Shown here: positions 1 through 13,411 of the stretch, one piece after another
How positions within the stretch are numbered: the stretch's first letter is position 1
Layout: each line of letters opens with the position of its first letter
Assembly (NCBI GenBank): GCA_027422505.1
Contig: JAPQWV010000012.1
Coordinates: 24,195,501 to 24,259,500 of the forward strand
DNA: 64,000 bases
Direction: 5' to 3'
Source of the DNA: Craterostigma plantagineum
Lineage: Eukaryota > Streptophyta > Magnoliopsida > Lamiales > Linderniaceae
The notes under the pieces: generated by a model
The model's input: the letters and a program-made list of their open reading frames with translations, nothing else
Database searches by the model: none
What the model was told of the DNA's origin: nothing
Program-made: the position numbers and the translations under genes

Positions 1-1
1 A

Positions 2-3000
2 AAGGGTGGTGACACTCAACGCGATGGACGCGTATATGTGGGATCTTCCTTCAAGACAACTGGTTATATAAATCACTACGTGCACGGAGAATTTGCTGCT
101 TCTGCAGCCGCTAACTTAGCTGTGCTTTCATCTGAAGAAAAACAAGTATCTGATAATGGCAGAGCGTTTATTTCTGCCAGTATTTCTATTCAGATAAAAG
201 CCTTTTCTTCTTCTGCCATTCGGTTTTTCTGGCCCAGCGCCGAGAAGAAGCTTGCTGAGGTCCCAAGGGAAAGATGCAGCTGGTGCTTTACTTGTAAGGC
301 TACTGTGGCAAGTAAGAGAGGTTGCTTGTTAAATGCTGCTGCTTTAAATGCTATTAAAGGGGCTATAAAATTTGGTGTACCTATGATGAAGAACGGGGAT
401 GAAAGGCTTTCTAGCATTGCTGCGTACATTTTGTTTATGGAGGAGAGCTTGAGAGGTCTACTTTCAGGCCCGTTCCTCAATGTTTCTTTCAGGCAACTGT
501 GGCGCAGACAAGTTGAACGGGCTGCTACTTGCGCTGAACTAAAGATCCTTTTAATTGAAGTGAGTATTGAGTTAATATTTGGTTTCTTATTGATCTAGTT
601 ACATATTGGTCGAATGATTTGAAATTGAGACATGCTCCATATCTTTTATGTTATCTATCTATATTCCATCTTGCTTTTCCATTGGGTAGTCACTGTACGA
701 GTTCAGTTTTATAAATCTCACGGTTTGCAGCTTGAGGAGAATATACGAACCCTTGCTTTTACTGGAGGATGGACCAAGCTTTCTGAAGGGAGTTCAACTC
801 GGTCTTCTTCTTCCCAAGTTGCCTCAAGTGGTGCAGCATCAACTCAGAAACGCAAGCCTGGAAGACGTGGAAGGAAACCTGCTGTTGTTGAGGTTCCCAT
901 AGATGATTCTCAAGATACAGACGTCACATGGTGGAGAGGAGGCACTATGTCGAAGCAAATGTTTCAGAGAGCCATTCTCCCACGTTCAGTTAGCAGAAAA
1001 TCTGCACGTTTAGGTAAAAATATGCTTTTTAGTCCTGCTGAATGATTTATTTTTTGTGTTACAATGAGATTTGCTTAGACGTATTAATACATTAGATTGT
1101 GTTTATATTGCGAGTATCATATCCCGCTATTATTTCTTTCCTTGCATTGCTGACTCTACAGCTTTATCTGTGGATATCTTAACATATATATGACGGAAAG
1201 TCAGCACGTTGCTTTTTCTGGGTTGTTTGATTGCTAAAATAAATGGTGAGTTTATGACAATTACAAATGCGACAGGTGGTTCAAAGAAGATACCACTAAT
1301 TTACTATGTTGAAGGACATGGAACTCCCAAAATTAGCAGGCGACTTATGTGGAGGTCAGCAGTTGAAATGAGTAGGAATGTTGCTCAGCTTGCTCTTCAG
1401 GTGTGTATAATTGATTAATCTAATCGCACACCTGATGAATTGATAGTTAGCAATTTCCATTGTTAGTTATCTTATCTTGTTAGTTATGTTTGTCGTCTAA
1501 TTAGACTTACTGGGCATTTGAATCAGGTCAGGCATCTTGATTCTTGTTTGAAGTGGGTTGATCTTGTTCGCCCTGAGCAATCCCAATCCGTTGACGGGAA
1601 AGGTCCCGAAGCCGAAGCTTCTGCTTTTAGAAATGCCTTCATCTGTGATAAAAAGCTACTGGGAAACGAAACTCGATATTGCGTCACTTTCAATAATCAG
1701 AAACATTTGCCTTCACGTATCATGAAAAGTATAACGGAAGTCGAGAAAGTATCAGACAGTGGAACTGAAAGATACTGGTTCTCCGAGACGCGCATCCCTT
1801 TATATTTGATTAAAGTATATGAAGAAAAAGTGGTTAACAACGAGCCTATAAATGCTTTGTCCAGAGTGCAGAGATGGAAGTTGAAGGCTTTCCGTCAAAA
1901 TATATTCTCTAGTCTTCTGCTAAAACAAGATTACCCGATGGGGAGCTTGTGTACTTCATGTCATCAAGGTGTCTCTTACAGGTGACACTCAACTGTTTTT
2001 CTCTTACAGTTTTCTCTTATTTTCCTATCTATTTGCTCATGTCTATGCTTGTTTTGGTTCTTAGGTATGCTGTAAAGTGCAGTGCGTGCCAAGGTACAAA
2101 GATTGTGAGCTGTATATCTTTGTTTAATCTATATAAAATACTGAGATGTCGCGTGGAATTTGTATTGCAAAATTGGCCTTTATCTGTCGAAAGAGAAGGA
2201 AAAACTTAACCAAGTTGAATGTTGATTCATGTTCAGGTATCTGTCATGCACAATGTTCTTCCACTTCAACTGGCATCATCGAGTGTAGGCGATGCTATGA
2301 AGTTCGGGCTTCTGCTCGAATCATAAGGATAAATGCAGCTCCTATAAGTCCCATGGTTCCTCAGGGCGGGCAACAACACACACCTAATTCAGCTACCATG
2401 AACAATACTGCAAAATTAGTGATTAAAAAACCTGCAAAGTCATCTGTGGCAAATTCGAGAAAGCCTACGAAAGTGGCACCGACCAAAAATCCTTCTTCGG
2501 GCCCCCAAAATACATAAGAAGTTGAACTGGGGACTGATATGGAGGAAGAACAACGTTGAGGATACTGGCTTTGATTTCAGGTTGAGGAACATTCTCATGA
2601 GAGGCAACCCAAATGGCTCAGTGAGCCAGGTTTCTTGCCGCCTTTGCAATCAGCCTTACAATCCAAATCTAATGTACATTCGGTGCGAAAAATGCAATTG
2701 TAAGTCGGTTACACATCTTGTATTCGATCTACGTATCTTTCAAAAATCTTTTCGACGTTGCAATTAATTCGTTTTCTTTCTTTTCCCACATATCCCAGTT
2801 TGGTTTCATGCGGAAGCTGTTGAATTGCCCGAGTCTAAGATCTTCAACTTGGCGGGATTCAAATGCTGCAAGTGTCGCAGGATCAGATTGCCAATGTGCC
2901 CATACATGGATTCCGATAAAAGGAACGCAGTGCTCGAGAAAATCACCCATCAGCAAACCACCACTGTTAAGACGGAACATTTTGAGGTTGATTCTGATTC

Positions 3001-3781
3001 TGACTTAATCTCATGCTCCTCTGCATCGCTTAGGAAATCCGAAGACTTCGATCCATCCATGGACTGCGATCCATTTCCATCCCTCTCCGAAGTGAATCAG
3101 TTCGCCGAAATTCCCACTCAGTTCGATTATGGCTGCGACGACTCGAATGTATCTTCTTCGGTTCCTCAGAAATTGCCCGTAAGAAGACAAAACAGGCAAC
3201 AAAGCGATTCTTCAAGCCTTCCCTATCAAGCAGATGCAACTACGATGAACTCTACTGCGAAATTACCTGTAAGAAGACAAGCGAAGAGAGACAACCAAAG
3301 CTTAGACAGTTCTTTCTCAGAAGCAGATGCTACTAACTCCTTCCTCGAAAACACATCATCATCGCCCCATCTAATTCATTGGCCTTCTTCTGCTTCAGAA
3401 TTCGAAGCAGCCATCCCTTTGGACTACAACGACGACGCAGAATTCGAACCTCAGACTTATTTTTCCTTCAATGAGTTGCTTGCTTCTGACGACGGTGATG
3501 CGAATGGCGAGGAACTATTTTCTACGGATGGTTTGGAAAATTGGGAAAATGGGGCTGTTGACATATCGTACGACGGCGATGATACAGAGCCAATCATATC
3601 GTTCGATACAGATTTGGTAACTTCAGAACCGTGTAGGATTTGCTCGAACACAGAGCCTTTCCCCAACCTTTGTTGTCAGGTTTGCGGTATGTGGATACAT
3701 AGCCATTGTTCTCCGTGGGCCGAATCTTCGTCTTCGTACGAAGATGGATGGTGCTGTGGTAATTGCCGAAGTTGGAGATAG
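2..3781 (+). CDS. PTM: DDT/PHD-finger protein PTM-like, 3' part of the gene (5' end outside the window)
   Basis: Seven exons are readable: 2-559, 731-1013, 1276-1400, 1527-1981, 2065-2093, 2237-2699 and 2799-3781 (stop TAG). All introns are GT-AG. The product ends in three Cys/His zinc-binding modules: one starting GSLCTSCHQG and continuing over two introns, one at SCRLCNQPYNP...FWFHAEA, and a last one at EPCRICSNTEPFPN...CCGNCRSWR. The order of motifs (GGDTQRDGRVYVGSSFK, TPKISRRLMWRS, QNIFSSLL) matches the plant DDT-domain PHD proteins typified by Arabidopsis PTM, a chloroplast-to-nucleus signalling regulator. The DDT domain must lie upstream of the window. I see no obvious C-terminal membrane helices, so it may be a nuclear paralogue rather than PTM itself. 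The exon lengths sum to one base more than a multiple of three. The reading frame breaks at CCCCC 2502-2506 and is restored by removing one C. It converges tail to tail with the next gene, 232 bp away. Confidence 0.85.
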
Positions 3782-4013
3782 AGTATGTATTTGCTGGCTG
3801 AATATTTTTTTTTTTTTTGATGATATGATGAACTAGCCAAAAAGACAGGTAAGGGAATGGTAGATTGTTGGTTGCATGTGATCGGTGCTGTCTTTGATAG
3901 ATATAAAAATTATATCTATTATATGAAAAGATACACTTGATTGGGAAAAAAAATGCTAGCTTTATTTAAATTATTGTGTTAAAATAATCATCAATGGTAT
4001 TTGTCTATATTTT

Positions 4014-6507
4014 TCATGCAGCAGGTGACTGGGTGATGTTACCAATCATCTTCAGGGCTATACAGGGCTGATCAACAGGTATCTGTAAAAACAATAAATT
4101 GTTAATGTACTATTAAAATAAATAAATCATGATTCTTAAGTAGACAATATACATTTGAAAAAAAAAAAGTAGACAATATACATAATACTTACAAAGTGAC
4201 CTGCTCCAAGAATCCAATAGAAATGTAAATTCTTGTATGATTTGGCAAAACCCTTTGTTATCTTCTCATTCCCGCAATAGATTGGTGCCCTATCCGTGCT
4301 TAAGAAAGCTTTTAGTCCATTCCACCTAAGTAAGAAAAGAAAAATTTGTGATTAGTTTTTTTTTTAACTAAAATTCGCTAGTAAGATTATTTTCTAAAAT
4401 GTGTAGTTAATTACTTGAGCTTTCGAACCCATGCTTCAGTTCCTTTGGTTGAGCATATGACATCGAGCTACAACCAAGAATTTATTATATTTTTTTTGTT
4501 ATTCAGAAGTGCACAATATTTATATTTAGTCAATTAGTATTATTACGATCGACAAAGAGAGCAACAAAATTCTTACTTGACCATTGTATATTGTCACATT
4601 TACTCCTTTTGCAAGCAGCTCGTCCACCTAATTAAAACAAATCGAATTAATAAGAAATCAGATAAAAGCTTAAATTTATAAATATAAGTTAACTTTTATG
4701 CGTTTCAAACTTATTGTTACCTCACTAATCCTCGGCTTCATGAAATCTAATTCAAGTGCATCAAAGACAAGATCTGATTGCTGTCCCCATCTGCAACCAA
4801 GAGAATATCAGCCCACATTATATATACATACAAATAATTTAAACCAAATAATATATAATTATTACGAAATTACACAAAGCTTACTTAAAATCTTTAGGTA
4901 TAATCTTCAACTTTTTCTTGATCTCACCGTTCATTAGGGTATCAAGATCACCATCGCCACCGGGCGTTTTCGGCCTCAAAGAATTCAAATATTTAGAGTA
5001 TCGAATTTTTTGGGATAATATTTCCGAGGATAATAGTGACGACGAAGATGACGATACAGGGTCCATGTTTGAATCCAGGAGAAAATTATAGAAATCCTAG
5101 TAAAATAAAATATATAATTAGTTAAATTCCAAATTATTGTACTTTTAATATATGTACCAACCACTGAGTTACTGCTGGAGCTAATAACATCTTCGAGCTG
5201 GCTCCAAGTATTAGTTGCATCAACATACTTTCCAGCACTTATGTATTGTTTTATCTTCTCTGCTAAGCTGCATTTATTATTATTGTATCAAGATGTGTAA
5301 ATAATTAAATAAATTGGTCATGATATATTAAATTAAAATAAAGAATGTTGACCTGTTTGATTTGGCCAATCCATTGTCATCTATCCTTGACACATCCTTC
5401 AGAAGTGGACCCCATGAAAGCTGCAGATTTATTGCATGTGAAATCATGGGATCAAGAATCGTTATTTGGCTTTACTACACTATAAAGTATAAAGTCCATT
5501 TATTCTATAAAAAATAAGAATAAATTTAATAATTAAAGAAAGCATTACCACAAAGTCTTCTGGTGAAATCCATGAGTCACCCAACGCAATTCCTAGCAGA
5601 AATTACAATGTTAATAAGTGAAAACTATCAATCATAGTTGAAGATGTCTATATATATATATATATATAAATAAATTACCTCCAAGTTTGAGCTTTAATTT
5701 TCCAGCCTCAATAGCCTTGAGAGCTGATAAACCAAGCGTGACAGCGTACTTTCCTCCATAAGACTCGGCCACAATATAAAGTGGATTTTTTTGCAGACTT
5801 ACATTTCTATTAAAAATGTTAATTAAAAGCTTCGTCAAATCAGCTGCTGCCTCTTCATCACTCTTCACAAACAGCTTCGTATCTTCCACAAAACTGTACC
5901 CAGTCCCAACTGGATTATCCTGCAATAATAATATTAATAATCATATTTCAAGAAAAACCCATAATTAATTCTCAGTGAAACAGTGATAAAAATCGACTCT
6001 TTGAACAATTGAATATGTGTTCTTATTACCACAAAGAGGAGATCAGCTACTCTGAGCCATGTTGAGTTTCTTGGTTTCAAGTATGTGTCCAAAGGGCCAA
6101 CCTCTTCGAAGTTTCCAATTCCAACGCCAGAAGCTCCCTTTTATTTGAACATTAACTAAAAAATTGAACTAAAATAAAAGCTGAAAATATTTATATAATA
6201 TTTACTTACAGGTCCGCCTTGTAGCCAAAGAATCACAGGCCATGGCTTGCTTAGATCTTTACTCCTATATGGGCTTTTGTAGTACCACCAAAACATGTGT
6301 GCCTCTGTAATAAAATGCTTAAAACAACTCTTATATATATATATATAGACATATGTATGTAATAGAGAAAAGATTGAAATTTTTTGACTTACTTGGCCTG
6401 ACTTCAACATAGCCCCAAGACTCTGAACCATCTTCTGAAGTTGCAGCATTGGTCAACGCAATCAAGAATGTAGTAATAAAGGGGAGAATAAAGATGGCTT
6501 TGTTCAT
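4014..6507 (-). CDS. SCPL51: Serine carboxypeptidase-like protein (SCPL51 type), complete
   Basis: Thirteen exons on the minus strand sum to 1365 nt (454 aa): 6393-6507, 6210-6304, 6030-6137, 5679-5919, 5549-5592, 5353-5420, 5162-5267, 4885-5096, 4721-4790, 4577-4627, 4415-4467, 4193-4325 and 4014-4082. All junctions are GT-AG. The start at 6507 gives a hydrophobic N-terminus (NKAIFILPFITTFLIALTNA), which looks like a signal peptide. Family S10 landmarks are present: ILWLQGGPG near residue 75, catalytic Ser about 159 in AESYGGK, Asp about 372 in NGQLDVICST, and His about 431 in ILGAGHF. The protein should enter the secretory pathway (vacuole or wall) and act as a peptidase or acyltransferase. 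The Ser motif is AESYGGK instead of the classical GESYAGKY, as in the SCPL51 subgroup from memory. No break was found. Confidence 0.9.
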
Positions 6508-6576
6508 CTTTGTGTAAGAACTTTTTGGGTAAAGATTTCAGTGCATTAGTGTGTGGTATATAGTGGGTTAGATCTG

Positions 6577-6583
6577 TTTTTAT
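6577..6583 (-). promoter_or_regulatory. Putative TATA box of the SCPL51-like gene
   Basis: Read on the minus strand this is TATAAAA inside CTATAAAAACAG, about 70 bp upstream of the start codon at 6507. A second TATATA lies at about 6556-6563. The position fits a plant core promoter with a short leader. The rest of 6508-7021 is AT-rich non-coding DNA in which I see no other gene. Confidence 0.5.
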
Positions 6584-7029
6584 AGTCAGAGGAGAGTGAT
6601 GAAATATTGATGATTGGTTGATGAAAGCAATAAATTTTGGACAAGAAAAAAGGTTTGACTTTGGGGTTTGAGATGTCGTAGTCACGGCTGAGGATGCGTG
6701 GGAAACTAAACTTAAAATGTGTCCGAAATTTTATACTTTTTTTTAGTTTTTGTTTTTTATTTCTTGGAATGTTCGTGCTTTGCTGCCTCGGTGATATTCG
6801 CTGTAAAATGACATTTGGCTTGGTTAGTTCCAGCAATTTATTGGACTAATAATTTCTACATTAGTCGAATAGGCAATAATGAATATTCCAAAGACTTGTT
6901 TTGCTTGTTTCCGTCGAGATGTGAATTGACAACATCGAAATGTTTATTTTAATAGGTTATAAAACTAGATAGTAAAACTATTTGGAAAGGTACTGAAACA
7001 TTAAGTTGGAGATTCGCTTGACGTATGAT

Positions 7030-7518
7030 TAGGGTTGTCAACGGGGCGGGTTCGGGGCGGGGATCCAATCCCCGTCCCCGTCCCCGCGATGCATTCGGGG
7101 ACAAAACTGTCCCCGTCCCCGTCCCCGTCCCCGCCGGATCCCCGCGGGGCGGGGATTCCCCGCGGGGATTCATATTTTTTTTAAAAAATATAATATTTTT
7201 AACATAATATATAAATTTGGATATTTTTTGTTATAAATATTATATAAATTATAATTTTTAAATATTAATTGTATTATTTAATATTATTTAATCTATTTTT
7301 TGATATTATTTTATTATTATTTAAATTATAATTTAAAATTATATATATTTTAATATATAATATAGGTTCGGGGCGGGGCGGGGAACGGGTCGGGGATCCC
7401 CGCGGGGAAAAATCAGTCCCCGTCCCCGCCCCGCGGGGATAACAACTCGGGGATTCCCCGCCCCTTTCGGGGCGGATCCCCGCGGGGACGGGGAATCCCC
7501 GCCCCACTGCCATCCCTA
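7030..7518. mobile_element. Non-autonomous hAT-type MITE with very GC-rich ends
   Basis: An exact 8-bp target duplication CGTATGAT flanks it (7022-7029 and 7519-7526). The ends are inverted: TAGGGTTGTCAACGGGGCGG on the left against TAGGGATGGCAGTGGGGCGG read inward from the right. The outer 130-160 bp on each side are G/C runs of the type CCCCGTCCCCG, and the centre is over 80% A/T. The 8-bp duplication points to hAT. There is no transposase. A related copy lies at 15820-16447. Confidence 0.85.
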
Positions 7519-7552
7519 CGTATGATGCGTTATTATCCAAAGATAAATGTTA

Positions 7553-8191
7553 GGGGTATTTGTTTCAGGTGATCCAACATTACGGTGATACGCACATCAC
7601 GGTGATGTGAGTATCACCGAAATGTAGATCAAGATGATATGTCATCCGTGTGTTTGTTTTAAGGTGATATTTCATTTTTCAGATCAATGTGATATTGGAG
7701 TATTATGTTTGTTTAATCATTGTGATGTGTAGGGTGATGTTGTATAAATGTCATCTTTGACCTTATACATATGATTTAAATAATATGTTAAATTGGTTTA
7801 AGGTGATATTTTAGGTGATAACGAGCATTATTTATATTTATACTTTTTTAAATATAAGTTTAAATATTTTTAAATAACTAAAATATTTTTAGGATTTAAT
7901 TATGTTAATCATGTAATTAAAATATTATAATATAAGGTAATAATGTTAAAATATGAGGGATATTTTCGTCCATTAAAAATTTAGATAGATCACTCCATCA
8001 CCGTGATGTTGGATCACCTAGTTTTTTTGGGGTGATCTGAAATATCAAATACCACCCCATTTTCATCAGCTAGGTGATTCATCATTCCGATGATGACTTA
8101 TCACCTAGACTAAACAAACACGGTGATAAGTGGTAAGTAAACGAGAGAATCACGGTGACGTTTTGAAAGATCACCCCAAAATAAACACCTC
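7553..8191. mobile_element. PIF/Harbinger-type MITE
   Basis: It is flanked by TTA on both sides (7550-7552, 8192-8194). The imperfect inverted ends begin GGGGTATTTGTTTCAGGTGA on the left and GAGGTGTTTATTTTGGGGTG inward from the right. Subterminal GGTGAT/ATCACC motifs recur in both orientations. The 3-bp TTA duplication and GGGGTRTTTGTTT-like ends are typical of PIF/Harbinger (Tourist-like) elements. No coding capacity is seen. Confidence 0.7.
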
Positions 8192-8194
8192 TTA

Positions 8195-8584
8195 TTGAAA
8201 AAAATGTTATTTTACAATAACAGATTCATCTATATAAAGATTAATTCTATAGTTTATTTTTTGTTACAAAAAGCTTTCAATTGTTTTCAACTCAAATTTT
8301 ACTAATAAAAAAATATATTACTAGTTGATAAGAAGAACTAAAGTGATAAAATGCCAAAATTTGGGACTATGTGGACCATGAAAGCGTGAGGTAAGTGGTG
8401 GTCACACGCAATGTAATAAAGATATGTTTTCGTTCATATTGTAATCTATTTTGACAAATTCAAAATCTATCCCAATTGAGTTTTCAGATTTCAAAATGAC
8501 AAAAATTGATAAAATACAGAATCATTCTGAAATCTCTCACCACTCAATAGAATACACAATCACGACAATTATACGCACTTATTC
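8195..8584. other. AT-rich intergenic DNA, no feature seen
   Basis: This stretch is the original flank into which the LTR element at 8590 inserted. It continues on the other side at 15671. I see no gene, repeat end or RNA gene. Confidence 0.6.
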
Positions 8585-8589
8585 ATCAT

Positions 8590-9387
8590 TGTTACCCCCG
8601 GATTTAACCGGTAAAATATCCGAGTCTAATAAAAAACTGGCGGGAAATACCCATGCGAAAATACCTCCCGACGCGAGAAACATCTCCCGCCGAAAAGATA
8701 TCCCGAGGCGACACCCCGCGAAAAACATCCCCGAGGCGACATATGCCCGAGGAGCACTGCCGAGCCATTAGGAGCAGTTACAGAACAAGGCTACCACTTG
8801 TTTTGCCTCATTAAGGTCCTGAACGTAGTGGGTACAAAACCAATCCCATGCACACTCGTAGTGGGGCAGAAAGTGGGTGGTTATTGTATGCCCTATCTCG
8901 AAAGGCATATCACCTATATATATACAGGTGGCTTGGTTATAAAGAGTGGGGACTTGCTCGATCACTTGAGACAACTCTCTCAACTCTCTCTTTTGCTGGA
9001 ATGAAGATATACGACAACTGTTCATCATTTTCACACCATCTCTATCACTCTACTGCTTAATCTACCATCTCATCGCATATTACTCCCTCTCTCTCGCTGA
9101 ACAAGGCACTCGACAACAGCCAGACCACATACGAGGATGCATTTCTCGTAGCCGAATGTATCATTATTTCATACTCTCTCTCTTTAGTTCTTGATTCATT
9201 TAACGTCGACGAACAATAAACTGACTTGAGCGTCGGAGGGGCGTCGCCGAAACGGCGACCTTTAGCTCCTCTTTTTTGTGGTATTTCAGGGATCAATTGA
9301 AGATGAAGACGACGAACTCGAAACGGCGACGATCCGATAACTTCCAGCGCACCATTGGTGCGTCGGGATATTTTTTCGACGGCATCA
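8590..9387 (+). repeat. 5' LTR of the pol-less element
   Basis: 798 bp, TG...CA ends, nearly identical to 14868-15665. A TATATATATA stretch at 8915-8924 is followed by CT-rich DNA, which suits an LTR promoter. Confidence 0.9.
8915..8924 (+). promoter_or_regulatory. Likely TATA box of the LTR promoter
   Basis: TATATATATA lies in the middle of the 5' LTR and is repeated identically in the 3' LTR near 15194. It is the only TATA-like run in the LTR, followed by ACAACTCTCTCAACTCTCTC, a pyrimidine-rich stretch often seen near plant transcription starts. Confidence 0.5.
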
Positions 9388-9388
9388 A

Positions 9389-9407
9389 TTGGCGCCGTCT
9401 GTGGGAA
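9389..9407 (+). other. Primer-binding-site-like sequence of the pol-less element
   Basis: TTGGCGCCGTCTGTGGG lies immediately inside the 5' LTR. It shares TGGCGCCGT with the Athila-type primer site seen at 51681. I cannot name the tRNA with certainty. Confidence 0.55.
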
Positions 9408-12400
9408 ACAGATAAATAAATGAAGGTGCACTTGGGAGAATCGGGAATCTTACGATTGTTTCGAGCTCTCGTCATCACCAACTATCGAGTTCGCCGCCTT
9501 TGTGAGAGTCGGGAACGAAGAGGGCATTAGAACCACAAGCTCGCTTCGCCTCCCCGAGCACACCATCGCTACCCTTCATAAGAACAATTGCAGGCAGCCC
9601 GCCATCAATGCGCAATTCCCGGGCAGCTGTTGGAATGGACCGGCCGTCGTCGCCCTTGGAAGCAAAAAATGAGACATCGCAAAACAGCAATTGCGAGCCT
9701 GTCGCACCTCTGAAATTTGAAGTTGTACATGCACCTCGGCCTAATGGCAACCCTCGCCGGTGATTGGGCGATCAAACAACCCCGATCGAACAGGCTGCAC
9801 CACCGATAGTGCCACGGCATAAAGCTGGCAGCGGTTTTTCTGTCAGTGCCTCGGGACCAGCCACCCCGCAAGGAAACAGAAAATCAACCGGAGCGACGGT
9901 GTTGCAGACTCGAATTAACCACGATGCCTCAGAAACGAAAAGCCAAAACCATTCAATCTCGAGAAAATCTTGTGATTAAACAATTCTACAAAAGTTGACG
10001 ACTCCATGTGTCCTCTGTCTTGCTCCTTTACCGCCAATACCCATCGTCGACGGAGCGGAATCGATCACGGCATAGGGAAACATGAAGCTCGATTGAAGCT
10101 GAAATTGGTTCATATCCGGGAGCACAAATCATCAGCCTCGCGTATTTGCCGACAACGGCAACCAACGTAGCATCCTCTTCGGTCTCAGGCGACCTCTTCC
10201 CGCCGATGGTAACACTAGGATCGGTTGTAAGTTTTACGAATTATTTGTGGCCATTTGATATATCTTCATATTTGAGGATTATGTTTGATATTTGCTTAAG
10301 GAGCGAAGTAATGCGAAATCAGATACTAGGGGACTATATTGGTATTTCTACAACTATTGGATATTCGGTAATTTGCATAGTGGTTGTATGAGTGCAATTC
10401 TAAGTATAGAGGTCAATCGGAAATATTTATATCTCATGGAACTAGTTCTGTTATTTTTCAAAGGAGGGACTGTCGCATAATTTGAATTTATGGGAGTTGA
10501 ATTCAAAAGGTATACAAAATCTGGATGTTGGATTTTTATTTTTATTGGGTTGAGCTGCTTACTATTGGGTTGAAATTCCTAGGACTTTTATATTCTAGTG
10601 GAACGACAGAATTACTTTAGCTGTGAATATTTTAATTATCGACTTTACGTACTTCGGGCCATAACTATGAGGGACTAACTTAAAAATTGGAGCAGTGAGG
10701 AGCAAATATATTTAACATTATGGTTGTCTACGAGTTATATGAATACAGGGACTCCTGTCGGCGACACAACGGACGTGACCTACCGAGAGTTTCCAAAGAC
10801 TCGATCGACCCACCCTCGACCCTTGACTTGGCAGCATTCTCGCAGCAGCCCGACTACTATCATCATCTAAAATAGCCTTCAAAGCTGCCCGAGAGATAAA
10901 AGAAAAAATCCTCGAAGGAGTCAGCCGTACAATTTCGACTACTATCGCCATCGAAGCAGCTTTTGAAATCAGCCTCGAAGTAGAGATCTACCCAAAACAA
11001 CGAAGTTGTACGCTTGCGTTGCAGCCTTCAGTCCTCGCGCCGTTATCGGCTGCGGCCAGTGCATCTTTGAGCAGCCCCTTGTCGAGGTGCAAATCCCCAG
11101 TTTTTGTTCGAGTGGACGAGCCGTTGTCGCCTTTAGAAACAGTGCAGGACGAGCCGCCGCCAGAAAGGAATTATAGACCTGGCGCACTTCTCAAATTGAA
11201 GTCGTATGTACACCTCGGCCTGACAGCAACCATCGCCGGCGATTGAACAACCCGCGACACAACATCAATCAAGCAACCATGGACCTCAGATAGCACGACA
11301 TCTAGCATAAGCTCGGCAGTGGTTCCGCCATTAACGCGTCTTCAGACCAGATGCTTACATCTTCAAAATTGGCTGAGTGTCATCGGCATCTGCGAGGACA
11401 GCCGCCCCCGAGCCGTAATCTAGGCGCAAGCGCGGCCATCGGTGAAATCAAGCCCACTATCAGACACGCTAAAAGTTTTCTATCCAAGGGGACGCCTCAC
11501 GCATCCTAAAGCCAGCCACAGCGATGGATAATACCGCGTCACCGCATGAGGAGCCGAGCTGATGCTGATTTGAACCGAGAAGGTGTGAAGGGATAATTCA
11601 CAAACTCGAGATGGCCAAATTTTCCAAATACCACCTCCATCGGATGCCCTGTACCTTCACGACGGAAACAACAACCACGTCTGAGATTGCCCATGGCCGA
11701 TATGTTGCCGATGGGAAAGCGAAAGTCGGTCTGTAAGTTTTCCAATGTTTTGGGGTTTGTGGGAAAATATTTTAGATGATGGGTTAATTCTGTTATTTTT
11801 ATGGGAGCACAAATGATGAAGTTTGATAATCTGGGGTAGTTCTAAGAATTTATTAAGATATGTGAGCTATTGGTGTAAGTTTCTTAGGGTTACGTTGGGC
11901 TATTGGTGGTGCTTATTATGCAAATTGGGCTACTAAATTTATTTTCCTAGCATTCTCCTTACCATGCACTGGGCCTGCTTGGTGATTTTACTTGGGTTAC
12001 TGTAAATTTTATTGGGCAGCTAGACTCATTCCGTGGGAATGCTGAAATTGGGTTTGCTGGAAGTATATCTGATGGGCATCTTGAATTATTATAGGCTATT
12101 AATTGGTGAAACTATACGAATTACACTGGATTATTAATATTCTCTTCATTGATCGAATTTTGGTTACCATGCTCTCTCAATATCATGAATGCTCGAAGGT
12201 ATGTAAGCCCGATAGATCAAATGTACATCTATGTCTTCTCTTGAGGTATTTTGAGTGCAGGAACCTTTGACGCTACGTTGGCCCGTGGAAATGGTGATAG
12301 ACCTCGTAATAATGTCACCACGATGGAAATTTTCTGCTTTCGGGATAATAAACAATTCGGGGCAGCGTACACCTAGCCTACAGACATAATAGAGAGGCCT

Positions 12401-12720
12401 TCTCCGGAAGAAAGAACATATTGGGTACTGCGCCTTCGGCCGCAACCTGACGCAATCTTCCTCAGCCGGCCGACCCTCATCTCTAAATACAGCCTTGAAA
12501 CCTGCCCGAGAACTAATGGTCCCGACCGGCCGTGCGATGTTGCTGCACTCACTATCAAATTTCTCCGCCCCCGAGCAACATCTTCCCATAGCGAGCCGCC
12601 GGCCAATAACCCGACGTCAAGATTTGGTAGAGAAACCTGTTCCACCAAAGATCGTTCACCAGAGCCATCGAAGAACTGCTGCCGACACCGACCCGCGAAG
12701 CTGAAATCTGCTCAATCAGC

Positions 12721-13411
12721 GAGGCTACACGCCTGCAATTCAGCCCTCGGTCTTCGCCTTTACAGCTCAGCTAATCGATCCGAGGCTGCCATGTATTCTT
12801 CAAAAAAGCACTCTGCTTATGGAGTCCCACGTGGTCGAGAACTATCACAGGGACCGCCCTCAAAGGCCAAAAGCCTACCGGTGTCGAAGAACTTAACATG
12901 AGGCGTCAGAAAAATCAAGCATCTCGACTCGTTCTCCGCGAAATTAGAGGTATATTATTTTCTCATGATATTTGAATACGTGACCTTCCTTCTCAGAACA
13001 TTCCGAAGACATCGACGATAATCCATGAGGAGAAGAAGCAAGCAAAACTCAAACGGAAAAAGAGAAAACAAACAAAACTCGCAATCTCAAGCGATCGAGA
13101 CGAAACCACCACGAGCGCATCAACGGACAGCCCAGTATTAAGGGTTGATCAAGCCGCACGCTTCACCTAACATCAGTGAGGCTGCACGCTTGCAATGCAG
13201 CCCTCGGTCTTCGCCTCTACAGCTCAGCTAATCGATCCGAGGCTGCCATGGATTCTTCAAAAAAAGCACTCTGCTTATGGAGTCCCACGTGGCCGAGAAT
13301 TGTCGTAGTCACCGATCTCGAAGGTCAAAAGCCCACCGGCGTCGAAGAGCTTAACATGAGGAGTCACGAAAATAAAACGTGTCGACCCGTTTCACACAAA
13401 ACGAGAGGTAC
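12721..13411 (+). repeat. Internal direct repeat of the pol-less element (two copies of about 230 bp)
   Basis: 12721-12953 and 13178-13411 share long blocks such as CAGCTCAGCTAATCGATCCG and AAGCACTCTGCTTATGGAGT with scattered substitutions. A more diverged related block lies near 11010-11060. A second internal pair links about 9680-9770 with 11175-11250 (GTACACCTCGGCCT and CATCGCCGGCGATTG motifs). The interior therefore grew partly by internal duplication. Confidence 0.75.
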